This document shows positions 16,586 to 24,433 of a DNA stretch of 26,038 nucleotides, piece by piece. Origin of the DNA: CAYNST01 sp964641175 (GTDB lineage Bacteria; Pseudomonadota; Gammaproteobacteria; Pseudomonadales; Cellvibrionaceae). The translations under genes and the position numbers were made by a program. The stretch covers positions 1 to 26,038 of the forward strand of contig CAZXLJ010000041.1 of assembly GCA_964641175.1 (NCBI GenBank), read 5' to 3'. The notes beneath the pieces were generated by a model, which was given only the letters and a program-made list of their open reading frames with translations, searched no databases and had not been told where the DNA came from. How positions within the stretch are numbered: position 1 is the stretch's first letter; each line of letters begins with the position of its first letter.

Positions 16586-16602
16586 GGACGGGAAGCCCGC
16601 CC
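16586..16602 (-). other. Stem-loop between pstS and pstC
   Basis: On the minus strand GGGCGGG and CCCGTCC pair over 7 bp (one G-T) around a 3-nt loop. It sits about 15 nt after the pstS stop and has no T-tract. Such hairpins often stabilise the upstream message, giving more of the binding protein than of the permeases; that role is inferred. Confidence 0.4.
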
Positions 16603-16616
16603 GTTCACCCCGCATT

Positions 16617-17666
16617 TTAAAGGGACTGAAGTGTTTCCAGCTCCTTGACCTGCCTGGCGATTTCCTTGCGGCGCTTTTGTTCCAGCGGGATCATGCCTTT
16701 CTCCGCAAGATAACCTTCCTCGCCCCAGGCACGCTCGTGGGTAAATTCCGCCAGATAGGGTTCGATTCCGGGAATCACCCCCACGTGTGCTTTTTTCACG
16801 TAAAAATACAGCGGTCGTGAAACCGGATAACTACCGTCGGAAATACTGTCGAAAGTCGGCGCTTGTCCGTTGATGGAGGCCGCTTTGACCTTGTCCGCAT
16901 TCTGGTCGAGGAAGCTGAAACCGAAAATACCAAGCGCTTTTGGGTTTTCTTCCAGTTTGCGCACGATCAGATTGTCGTTTTCGCCGGCTTCCATATAAGC
17001 ACCGTCTTCGCGGATGCCGTGACAAATGGCTTTATACCGGTTCGAATCGGTTTTTTCGAGTGCACTGATCCAGTCAAAACTTTTGCAACCGCCTTCCATC
17101 GCCAGTTCGGCAAACGCATCGCGCGTCCCCGACGTCGGCGGCGGGCCCATCACGGAAATCGCGAGCTCTGGCAGCTTTTCGTTAACCTGTTTCCACGTTT
17201 TATAAGGGTTATCGATCAGCTTCTCACCGCCTTTTGGATCGGGAATTTTTTTCGCCAGCGCCAGGAAAATATCTTTCGGAGTGAGGTTCAGCGACTCGGC
17301 CTTGAGACTGCTGGCCAGTACAATGCCGTCGTAGCCGATATGGACTTCGACAATTTCACTGACGCCATTGGCCTTGCATGAATCGAATTCGGACTGCTTG
17401 ATGCGTCGGGATGCATTGGCGATGTCCGCCGTGGCAACGCCGACGCCTTTACAGAATTCCTTGAAGCCGCCACCCGTCCCGGTGGGCTCGACTTTAGGTG
17501 CCTTGAAGTTCTTGTTCTTCAGACCGAACCGCTCGGCAACCACTTTGGAGAAAGGGAACACCGTTGATGAGCCGACAATCATGATGTGGTCACGATTGGC
17601 CTGCGCATGACTGGACGCGACCGTCATGCCCGCTGCGCACGCAAATCCGAGTAAAAATTTCTTCAC
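16617..17666 (-). CDS. pstS: Periplasmic phosphate-binding protein PstS
   Basis: This 349-residue protein is the substrate-binding subunit of the Pst importer. The first 23 residues (MKKFLLGFACAAGMTVASSH then AQA) form a Sec signal peptide with a probable cut after AQA. Phosphate-contact blocks are visible: IVGSSTVFPFSKVV near residue 30, ANASRRIKQSEFD near 85, GYDGIVLAS near 110 and PPTSGTRDAFAEL near 177. It is the PstS type found in marine gammaproteobacteria rather than the E. coli PhoS type. The start codon is GTG at 17666, with an ideal GGAGG 5 nt upstream. It is the first gene of the operon, with a candidate Pho box about 120 bp upstream. Confidence 0.95.
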   Translation of the reverse strand: MKKFLLGFACAAGMTVASSHAQANRDHIMIVGSSTVFPFSKVVAERFGLKNKNFKAPKVEPTGTGGGFKEFCKGVGVATADIANASRRIKQSEFDSCKANGVSEIVEVHIGYDGIVLASSLKAESLNLTPKDIFLALAKKIPDPKGGEKLIDNPYKTWKQVNEKLPELAISVMGPPPTSGTRDAFAELAMEGGCKSFDWISALEKTDSNRYKAICHGIREDGAYMEAGENDNLIVRKLEENPKALGIFGFSFLDQNADKVKAASINGQAPTFDSISDGSYPVSRPLYFYVKKAHVGVIPGIEPYLAEFTHERAWGEEGYLAEKGMIPLEQKRRKEIARQVKELETLQSL

Positions 17667-17788
17667 AAAAACCTCCGACAGTTACAGAGCTTCCAGGACG
17701 TTGTATTTTCACGCACCGTACAGATTGCGCCGTGCAAAACATCCTGATGCGATCATGAATCTTCCTGCAGGCATGCTAGAGATGAATT

Positions 17789-17806
17789 ATTACAGTAATG
17801 TTGCAG
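17789..17806 (-). promoter_or_regulatory. Candidate Pho box for the pst operon
   Basis: On the minus strand CTGCAAC-ATTA-CTGTAAT forms two 7-bp direct repeats separated by a 4-bp AT-rich linker, as in the PhoB box (CTGTCAT-AWAW-CTGTCAY). The second repeat matches six of seven positions and the first four of seven. TAGCAT (17773-17778) lies 10 bp downstream, where the -10 box of a PhoB-driven promoter should be. The assignment rests on position plus partial consensus. Confidence 0.4.
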
Positions 17807-17903
17807 CTTTATTGCGGTTGCAAGAATCCATACCGGGCGCACATTGCATGGATCCCGCTCCAATCAGCCAGCCTCTGTCATTCTAAAAAAGGAGAATCCC
17901 CCT

Positions 17904-20825
17904 ATGTCCCTGACGAAACCCCACGGCCTGCCCCTGCAGTGGCTCCGCCTTCTGGTGTTGGTGCTGACCTGTCTCCTGATGAATTCCCCGGCCCGGGCGG
18001 CTCTGGGCGAAGCGGCCTACGTCAGCGAAAAACCCCGGCGCGGCGCCCTGACGCTGGCCGACACGGCGGGAACGGCAACACTCTACGCCCACCCCGATGA
18101 TCACAAGGGTGTGTTAAGGGCTCTGGGGGATCTTCAACGAGACATCGAAAAAGTCTCCGGTCAGATGCCGGCACGAATTGATCGCGCTGAAGCGCTGCGC
18201 GGTCACGCCGTCATCGTGGGCACGCTTGGCAGAAGTCCGCTCATCGACCAGCTGGTTGCCGAGGGCAAGATCAGTCCGGGGGAAATCCGCGATCGCTGGG
18301 ACGGTTATCACCTGGAGGTGGTCGAGCAGCCGCTTGCCGGCGTGGAGCGCGCGCTGGTGATCGCCGGGGCCGACAAGCGCGGCACCATTTACGGTATTTA
18401 TGATGTCTCGGAACAGATTGGCGTTTCTCCATGGTATTACTGGGCAGATGTACCGATAGAACGCAAACCGAACCTCTACATCGCCGGCGGCACGCGCGTG
18501 CAGGATGCCCCGGTGGTGAAGTACCGTGGCATATTCCTGAACGATGAGGCGCCGGCCCTGACCAACTGGGTTGCCGAGAACCACGGCAATTACAATCACG
18601 AGTTTTACGTCAAGGTGTTTGAACTCTTGCTGCGCCTGAAGGCGAATTTTCTCTGGCCCGCCATGTGGAATAACGCCTTTGCCGATGACGACCCGCAAAA
18701 CATGATTCTTGCCGACGAATACGGCATCGTCATGAGCACGTCGCACCACGAACCCATGATGCGTGCGGACAAGGAGTGGAACCGCTACGGCAAGGGTCCC
18801 TGGGAATATTCCGCGAACCCGGAAAATCTTTACCAGTTCTGGGAAGCAGGTGCCCGCCGTAACAAGGACTACGAGAGCGTCTACACCCTGGGGATGCGCG
18901 GCCAGGAAGATGCGCCCATGAGCGAGGGCGAGAACATCGGCTTGCTGGAAAAAATCGTGCAGGACCAGCGCAAGATCATCGCGGATGTATTCGGCCAGGA
19001 GAACATTACCGACGTGCCCCAGGTCTGGTGCCTGTACAAGGAAGTGCAGGCCTACTATGAGAAAGGCATGCGGGTGCCGGACGACGTCATTTTGCTGTGG
19101 ACCGATGACAACTGGGGCAACATCCGCCGCCTGCCCCTACCGGAAGAGCGCGCCCGTAAAGGCGGCGCCGGCGTCTATTACCATTTTGATTATGTTGGCG
19201 GGCCGCGCTCGTATCGCTGGATCAACACCTATCCGCTGGCGAAGATCTGGGAGCAGATGAACCTTGCCTATCAATACCAGGCCAACCAGATCTGGATCGT
19301 GAACGTTGGCGATCTGAAGCCCATGGAGTATCCGACCGAGTTTTTCCTGCGTATGGCCTGGAACCCGGAGCGCTGGGGCCGTGACAATATTCAGGAGTTC
19401 GGCCGGCTGTGGGCCGCCCGCGAATTCGGGCCGCAGTACGCCGAAGAAATTGAAGCCCTGATGACCGGCTACACTCGCCACAATGGCCGTCGCAAACCCG
19501 AACTGATGGAGCCGGACACCTACAGCCTGCTGCATTACGGGGAGGCTGAACGCATCAGCACCGAGCTGACAGATCTGGTGGCACGGGCCGAAGCTCTGGC
19601 GGAAAAAATTCCGTCTTCACGCCGCGACGCCTACTTCCAGCTGGTGCTTTATCCGGTCAAGGCCACCGCCATAGTGACCCAGATGAATATCGCCATCGGC
19701 AAAAACCGCCTCTATGCCAGCCAGGGACGCGCCGACGCCAATTCTTACGCGGAAAAAGCCCGAGCCTGGTTTGATGCGGACGCAGCCTTGACGCAGCAAT
19801 ACCATCGACTGAACGGCGGCAAGTGGAACCACTTCATGAGCCAGCCGCATATCGGCTATACCAACTGGAATAATCCAGAGGGCAACCAGATGCCGATGAC
19901 CTGGCAATACAACCCCGGCAACTACGCCGAAATGGGGATTGCGGTTGAAGGCATTGAAGCGGGCTGGCCGGCGGCCGTACCGGGGGAATGGCCTCATCGC
20001 GGCGCTTTCGAATTGCGTTTTGACCGCAACGGCCAGTCCGAACGCTGGCTGGAAATATTCAACCGCGGGACGAAGCCCTTCGATTTCACCATCAAATCGC
20101 CCGCTAACTGGATAAAAGTGAGCCGCAGCTCCGGCAAGGTGACAAGCAGCGAGAAAATTACGGTCTCGATCGACTGGCGCAAGGTACCAAATGGGGCACC
20201 CTCCGGCACCCTGGAGATCCGCGGCACCGGCTGGCAGGGAGCGCAAATTGCCGTCCACGCTTTTAACCCGCCGGCAACCTTGCAACGGCAGGCAAAAGGT
20301 TTCATCGAGGCAGACGGCTATATTTCCATGGAAGCTGCCAGCTTTTCCAAAAACCAGCCCGCGGGAGAATATCAGTGGAAGGTCATTCCGCAACACGGTC
20401 GCACGCAGAGTTCTCTGGCTGTTTTCCCCGTGTCAGACCAACGTTTTGAGAACCCGACGCAGGCGCCCTACGTCGAATATGACGTGACCTTTTTCACGGA
20501 GGGCAATATTCAGGTCAACACCGCATTCGCACCCGGTTTGCCGTTGGTGCATCCCGACGGACAGTTGCGGTATGCGATATCCGTTGGCGAGGAGGAGCCT
20601 CAGATTGTGGATATCCTCGCAGATGGCCACGGCACTGACAGTCAGTGGGAAACTGCAGTGAAAGATGGCGTGCGGTTCCGGCAGACCACTCATAAGGTGA
20701 CTCCCGGACGCAACAAAATCCGCCTCTATGCCGTTGATCCGGCAGTGGCGGTACAAAAAATTGTGGTCGACACTGGCGGTCTGATGCCGAGCTACCTCGG
20801 GCCACCGGAAAGTCCGCGAAAGTAA
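17904..20825 (+). CDS. Glycoside hydrolase family 115 xylan alpha-1,2-glucuronidase, secreted
   Basis: This 973-residue protein matches GH115, whose members remove glucuronic or 4-O-methylglucuronic acid side chains from xylan, including internal ones. Residues about 1-33 are a signal peptide ending in NSPARA. Family blocks follow in order: RGTIYGIYDVSEQIGVSPWY, KYRGIFLNDEAPALTNW, LLRLKANFLWPAMWNNAF, YGIVMSTSHHEPM, YTLGMRGQEDAPM, LWTDDNWGNIRRLP, YHFDYVGGPRSYRW and IWIVNVGDLKPMEYP. The C-terminal region (about 690-970) has a beta-rich part with NWIKVSRSSGKV and the GH115 C-terminal domain. Length is normal. The ATG at 17904 follows AAAAAAGGAGA. It is divergent from pstS with 237 bp between and is followed by a GC-rich stem-loop. 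Other xylan enzymes are not in the window. Confidence 0.93.
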   Translation: MSLTKPHGLPLQWLRLLVLVLTCLLMNSPARAALGEAAYVSEKPRRGALTLADTAGTATLYAHPDDHKGVLRALGDLQRDIEKVSGQMPARIDRAEALRGHAVIVGTLGRSPLIDQLVAEGKISPGEIRDRWDGYHLEVVEQPLAGVERALVIAGADKRGTIYGIYDVSEQIGVSPWYYWADVPIERKPNLYIAGGTRVQDAPVVKYRGIFLNDEAPALTNWVAENHGNYNHEFYVKVFELLLRLKANFLWPAMWNNAFADDDPQNMILADEYGIVMSTSHHEPMMRADKEWNRYGKGPWEYSANPENLYQFWEAGARRNKDYESVYTLGMRGQEDAPMSEGENIGLLEKIVQDQRKIIADVFGQENITDVPQVWCLYKEVQAYYEKGMRVPDDVILLWTDDNWGNIRRLPLPEERARKGGAGVYYHFDYVGGPRSYRWINTYPLAKIWEQMNLAYQYQANQIWIVNVGDLKPMEYPTEFFLRMAWNPERWGRDNIQEFGRLWAAREFGPQYAEEIEALMTGYTRHNGRRKPELMEPDTYSLLHYGEAERISTELTDLVARAEALAEKIPSSRRDAYFQLVLYPVKATAIVTQMNIAIGKNRLYASQGRADANSYAEKARAWFDADAALTQQYHRLNGGKWNHFMSQPHIGYTNWNNPEGNQMPMTWQYNPGNYAEMGIAVEGIEAGWPAAVPGEWPHRGAFELRFDRNGQSERWLEIFNRGTKPFDFTIKSPANWIKVSRSSGKVTSSEKITVSIDWRKVPNGAPSGTLEIRGTGWQGAQIAVHAFNPPATLQRQAKGFIEADGYISMEAASFSKNQPAGEYQWKVIPQHGRTQSSLAVFPVSDQRFENPTQAPYVEYDVTFFTEGNIQVNTAFAPGLPLVHPDGQLRYAISVGEEEPQIVDILADGHGTDSQWETAVKDGVRFRQTTHKVTPGRNKIRLYAVDPAVAVQKIVVDTGGLMPSYLGPPESPRK

Positions 20826-20830
20826 ATGCA

Positions 20831-20859
20831 CGGCCGGGACTCAGGACGACTCCCGGCCG
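20831..20859 (+). terminator. Stem-loop after the GH115 gene
   Basis: CGGCCGGGA (20831-20839) and TCCCGGCCG (20851-20859) form a perfect 9-bp stem with an 11-nt loop, five bases after the GH115 stop. No T-tract follows directly, and a run of seven T occurs only near 20898. It probably ends or stabilises the transcript. Confidence 0.5.
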
Positions 20860-20949
20860 CGCCTCCAACGACACAAACGACTTCCAGGTGGAGAGCTTTT
20901 TTTAGGCCGGAAGCTGTTCGAGGTCAGGAGCTGTTTCGAGGCCAGAACA

Positions 20950-21222
20950 CTACTTTGACTTGAGAGAGCCGCGCTGTTCCAGCAGGCTTACCGCACGCCC
21001 CCAGCACAGCGAAGATACCAGGATGCAGAGGAGGATAACCGCCTTGTAATCCAGAGAAGTTGCTCCGCTCGTACAACTGAACGCGTTGTTGATATTACCC
21101 GCGCCGCAGCCGTAATGGGGGCCGACGACAATGGCGAGGGTAAAAATCATGAGTCCGCCAAGACCGAGTTGAAATGAGCTGTGCCAAGGGTGTTTCTTCA
21201 ATTCACTGAAAATTCTGTTCAC
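20950..21222 (-). CDS. Small two-helix membrane protein, unknown
   Basis: The 90-residue product has two hydrophobic stretches, at about residues 18-35 (LGLGGLMIFTLAIVVG) and 61-75 (AVILLCILVSSLCWG), separated by a loop with two cysteines and small polar residues (CGAGNINNAFSC). It is probably an inner-membrane protein with both ends in the cytoplasm. I do not recognise the family. The ATG at 21222 lacks a convincing Shine-Dalgarno. A perfect TATAAT lies about 160 bp upstream on the same strand (about 21386-21391) but without a good -35. It is convergent with GH115. Confidence 0.5.
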   Translation of the reverse strand: MNRIFSELKKHPWHSSFQLGLGGLMIFTLAIVVGPHYGCGAGNINNAFSCTSGATSLDYKAVILLCILVSSLCWGRAVSLLEQRGSLKSK

Positions 21223-21789
21223 TGTGTCTACTCAAATAACCACTTCATGAGATCCGCCCGGACTGCTCGAACCTCTCACGTCTACTGCTTGCTGGTTAGG
21301 GTGGCCGGCAACGTCATTCCGACATCGTATACCGGCAAACCCCATACAACTCGTTAAATGTCTTTAACGGGATTGGACCTAACGGATTATAGTCACGGGT
21401 TTCCCGAACCGCGCGCATGCTCGCCATACGATTCAAAAAATCTGACGAAAATGTGATCTGAGATAATTTTCCGCGCAATCCGGCGACCGCCCTGTGACAG
21501 CGGTTGCCGGCACAAGTTGCCGCCCGCCCGGGAAAACATCTTCGATTTGAATACCGATCGACTTGGCGTTAAAGCTCCTCGCCCTGCCAGGAAGAACGGT
21601 AGGAGCTTGTTTCTAAACGTTAAAGCCAGGATCCCGCTCCTGACCGAACCACCCCCGGCCCCTGAATCGCTCTTTGCAGGGAGACCTGGCAACACTTCTT
21701 GCCACGCCGGAGGGCGCCTTGGGGGTGACAGTGGATTTATGCGGTGCCGGTTCATTACAATGGCGCAGCCCCGGATGATAAGAAAAACT
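21223..21789. other. Long intergenic stretch before the TRAP genes
   Basis: About 570 bp carry no gene I can support. Reading frames run through it on both strands but have no family signal or ribosome binding site. It contains an inverted repeat, AAGCTCCT (21572-21579) with AGGAGCTT (21601-21608), and a 9-bp direct repeat CGTTAAAGC at 21567-21575 and 21618-21626. No T-tract follows the hairpin. It may hold the promoter and leader of the TRAP genes. Confidence 0.45.
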
Positions 21790-22314
21790 ATGCCGCTGTT
21801 CCCTTCCTTTTGCTGCGCCCTGTCGAATGCTCTAAACCGCGTCACTCATCTGACCGGCATTGCGGTCGCCTGGCTGCTGCCCATCATGGTGGTATTAACC
21901 AGTCTGATCGTGCTGCAAAGACTGCTTTTTAACAGCGGCTCCATCGCGTTGCAGGAGGCGGTAACCTACTTCCACGCTACCGTTATCATGCTGGCCGGTG
22001 CATTTGCGCTGGGTGTCGACGGCCATGTGCGCGTGGACATCTTCTATCGCAAGATGAAACCCGTCCAGAAAGCCTGGGTCGATGCGCTGGGCTGCGTACT
22101 TTTTTTGTTGCCGCTGGCCGTGCTGTTTGTCGCGCTCAGCTATGAGTATGTGCTGGCCGCCTGGAAGATCCGTGAAGGTTCAGCTGACGCCGGCGGCATC
22201 GGCGGGGTGTTCCTGCTGAAAACGCTGATCGTGATAAATGGCGCACTGCTGATTATCCAGGCACTGGCCGGCTTGCTTAAAAACCTGGTCACTCTTACCT
22301 ACTGCGAAGACTGA
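21790..22314 (+). CDS. TRAP transporter small permease (DctQ-like)
   Basis: This 174-residue protein is the small four-helix membrane subunit of a tripartite TRAP transporter, which uses a sodium or proton gradient to import organic acids. Hydrophobic segments lie at about residues 20-42, 52-72, 93-115 and 142-162. The family motif FHATVIMLAGAFALGVDGHV followed by RVDIFYRKM is present; the DGHVRVD loop is typical of DctQ proteins. The start is uncertain: the ATG at 21790 gives the usual length, but one at 21775 is in frame, and neither has a strong Shine-Dalgarno. The large permease gene begins two bases after the stop, so the two are cotranscribed. No DctP binding-protein gene is visible. 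Confidence 0.83.
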   Translation: MPLFPSFCCALSNALNRVTHLTGIAVAWLLPIMVVLTSLIVLQRLLFNSGSIALQEAVTYFHATVIMLAGAFALGVDGHVRVDIFYRKMKPVQKAWVDALGCVLFLLPLAVLFVALSYEYVLAAWKIREGSADAGGIGGVFLLKTLIVINGALLIIQALAGLLKNLVTLTYCED

Positions 22315-22316
22315 TC

Positions 22317-23684
22317 ATGGCCTTTCTCCTGCCGATCCTGATGTTTTTTGCGATCTGCCTGGCGCTCATGCTCGGCTATCCAGTGGCCTTCACCCTGGCG
22401 GGGGTCGCCCTGTGGTTCGCCGGAGCAGGCATTCTGTCCGGCCATTTTGACCCCCACATCCTGCTGGCGCTGCCCGATCGCCTGTACGGCATCATCACCA
22501 ATACGACCCTGATCGCGGTGCCGCTGTTCGTCTTTATGGGCGTCATGCTGGAGCGTTCGAAGCTCGCCGAGCAGTTGCTGGAGAACATGGCACTTGCCTG
22601 TGGCCGGCTTCCGGCGGGGCTCGGTCTGTCGGTGGTGCTGGTGGGGTCGCTCATGGCGGCGAGTACCGGCATTGTCGGTGCGACGGTCGTGACCCTGGGA
22701 TTGATCTCGCTGCCCACCATGCTCAAGCAAAATTATTCGCCGGAGCTTGCGTGCGGCCTTATCTGCTCCACGGGAACCCTCGGCCAGATCATTCCACCGT
22801 CCATCGCCCTGGTGCTACTGGGCGATACCCTGTCCAGCGCTTATCAGCAGGCCCAGTTGCGCCAGGGCATTTATAATGCGGCACCCGTATCCGTCGGCGA
22901 CCTGTTTCTCGGTGCTGTGGTGCCGGGGTTGCTGCTGGTAGTCCTGTACCTGGCATACCTGCTTTTTATGGGTTTCTTCCGTAGTCAGCAGGCGCCAGCC
23001 CATCGGGAACTGGCCGAGAGAGTCTCAATAACATCTCTGCTGCTGAGCGTGCTGCCACCGGTGGTCCTGATTTTCCTGGTACTGGGTTCCATCCTGAGCG
23101 GCGCTGCGACACCCACAGAAGCGGCCGGTGTCGGTGCGATTGCCGCGACGGTTCTGGCCCTGTCGAAAAAGCAACTCTCCCTTGAAAAACTGCATGCCGT
23201 CGCCCTGGACACCACCCGTATCACGGCCATGGTCTTTGCCATTCTGATCGGCGCGTCGGTATTTTCCCTGGTATTTCGAGGCCTCGGGGGGGAGCATGTT
23301 ATCGAAGCGTTTTTCTCGGGTCTTCCCGGAGGAACCGCGGCGGCAATCCTGATCGTCATGCTGGTTATATTTCTGCTGGGATTTATTCTGGATTTTATCG
23401 AGATCACCTTCGTGGTCGTGCCGCTGGTGGCCCCGGTCCTGTTCATGATGGGAGTGGACCCGATCTGGCTGGGGATCATGATCGCGGTAAACCTGCAGAC
23501 TTCATTCTTGACACCCCCTTTCGGATTCGCGCTATTCTACTTGCGCGGTGTCGCGCCGGAATCGGTTCCCACCCGGGCCATCTATCGCGGTGTCGTACCG
23601 TTTATCCTGATCCAGTTACTGCTTCTGGTTGGCCTCTCTTTATGGCCGGCACTGGCCACCTGGCTCCCCGGTGCTGCAAACTAG
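22317..23684 (+). CDS. TRAP transporter large permease (DctM-like)
   Basis: This 455-residue integral membrane protein is the large TRAP permease, the ion-coupled transport unit. Known family blocks are visible: MLGYPVAFTLAGVA, TLIAVPLFVFMGVMLERS, STGIVGATVVTLGLISLPTM, CSTGTLGQIIPPSIALVLLG, and near the end ITFVVVPLVAPVL and NLQTSFLTPPFGFALFYLRG. About twelve to thirteen helices are expected in the inner membrane. It pairs with the small permease immediately upstream. The substrate is set by the missing periplasmic DctP protein; an organic or sugar acid is likely, and a uronate released by GH115 is only a contextual guess. Confidence 0.93.
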   Translation: MAFLLPILMFFAICLALMLGYPVAFTLAGVALWFAGAGILSGHFDPHILLALPDRLYGIITNTTLIAVPLFVFMGVMLERSKLAEQLLENMALACGRLPAGLGLSVVLVGSLMAASTGIVGATVVTLGLISLPTMLKQNYSPELACGLICSTGTLGQIIPPSIALVLLGDTLSSAYQQAQLRQGIYNAAPVSVGDLFLGAVVPGLLLVVLYLAYLLFMGFFRSQQAPAHRELAERVSITSLLLSVLPPVVLIFLVLGSILSGAATPTEAAGVGAIAATVLALSKKQLSLEKLHAVALDTTRITAMVFAILIGASVFSLVFRGLGGEHVIEAFFSGLPGGTAAAILIVMLVIFLLGFILDFIEITFVVVPLVAPVLFMMGVDPIWLGIMIAVNLQTSFLTPPFGFALFYLRGVAPESVPTRAIYRGVVPFILIQLLLLVGLSLWPALATWLPGAAN

Positions 23685-23715
23685 GGCCTGTTATCGCCGG
23701 TGTTGTCGACCAATC

Positions 23716-24002
23716 CCTAGGGTCTGTGGACGTTTCAGCATCACCACTGCTGGAGGCCATTTTTTCGACTGACCAGGCAGCAGGAGCATAGTTTGGTTAT
23801 TCCAAATAAGCGACTGATAACGACGTCAGGCGGAAAAATGGCCCCAGCCCTTCGGGTTGCGCCTAAAAACACGCCACTTGTCGTTGCTCCTCGCTCATTT
23901 GGAGCGACCAAACTACACTCGTCGCGCCGGAATGCCGGACCACTTAATTGCCGCGTTTTTAGAAGCAACAGAGGTGATGATGAAACGTCAACAGACCCGA
24001 GG
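23716..24002. repeat. Inverted-repeat element of about 287 bp with 26-bp terminal repeats
   Basis: The region between the large permease and the thioesterase is a long imperfect palindrome. The terminal repeats at 23720-23745 and 23973-23998 are complementary at 24 of 26 positions, starting GGGTCTGT, with CCT extending outward. A second pair, 23789-23813 and 23891-23915, matches at 21 of 25, starting TAGTTTGG. Further imperfect pairing (AACGAC core) continues toward the centre. No gene lies inside. A GGGCCTGTT sequence at 23684-23692 resembles the terminal repeat again. The right end stops 8 bp before the thioesterase ATG. It looks like a MITE-type or dispersed hairpin repeat. Confidence 0.65.
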
Positions 24003-24010
24003 TACTTTAA

Positions 24011-24409
24011 ATGGCAAATCTCGATGAAGATCCCACGCCCTCCGGTGAACTTGCATTGCAGACCCTGGCATTACCCAAGGATACAAATTCCAACGGCGAT
24101 ATATTCGGCGGCTGGCTGATGTCGCAGATGGACCTCGCCGGTGCAATCGCCGCGCGGGAAGTTGCCAAAGGTCGGGTCACTACTGTCGCCGTTGGCAGCA
24201 TGTCGTTCTTACGGCCCGTCCCGGTCGGCTCAACCGTAAGCTGTTATTGCGAGATCCTCGAGACCGGCCGATCGTCGATTAAAACCCTTGTCGAGGTGTG
24301 GATAAAACACTACGACTGGGATGCGCAGCAAAAAGTCACGGAAGGAGAATTCATTTATGTGGCCATCGACAACCATGGCCGCACACGCAGGCTGGCGCAG
24401 AAAAATTAA
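24011..24409 (+). CDS. YciA-like acyl-CoA thioesterase
   Basis: This 132-residue hotdog-fold protein matches the YciA/BFIT acyl-CoA thioesterase family, which hydrolyses acyl-CoA thioesters in the cytoplasm. LQTLALPKDTNSNGDIFGGW carries the conserved N-x-G-x-IFGGW start, with the catalytic acidic residue in the family's usual position. DLAGAIAAREVA is the central helix, and VAVGSMSFLRPVPVGSTVSC supplies the beta-sheet core. Length is typical. The ribosome binding site is AGG at about 24000-24002, inside the end of the inverted-repeat element. Substrate chain length cannot be inferred. It is convergent with the exported DUF2059-like gene 24 bp away. Confidence 0.92.
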   Translation: MANLDEDPTPSGELALQTLALPKDTNSNGDIFGGWLMSQMDLAGAIAAREVAKGRVTTVAVGSMSFLRPVPVGSTVSCYCEILETGRSSIKTLVEVWIKHYDWDAQQKVTEGEFIYVAIDNHGRTRRLAQKN

Positions 24410-24433
24410 GAGACCTGGCGACCGGTGAGCGAT

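Noticed and set aside
19617..20396. A 259-codon open frame antisense to the GH115 gene
   Set aside because: No domain and no start signal; it is a shadow of the coding strand in a GC-rich gene.
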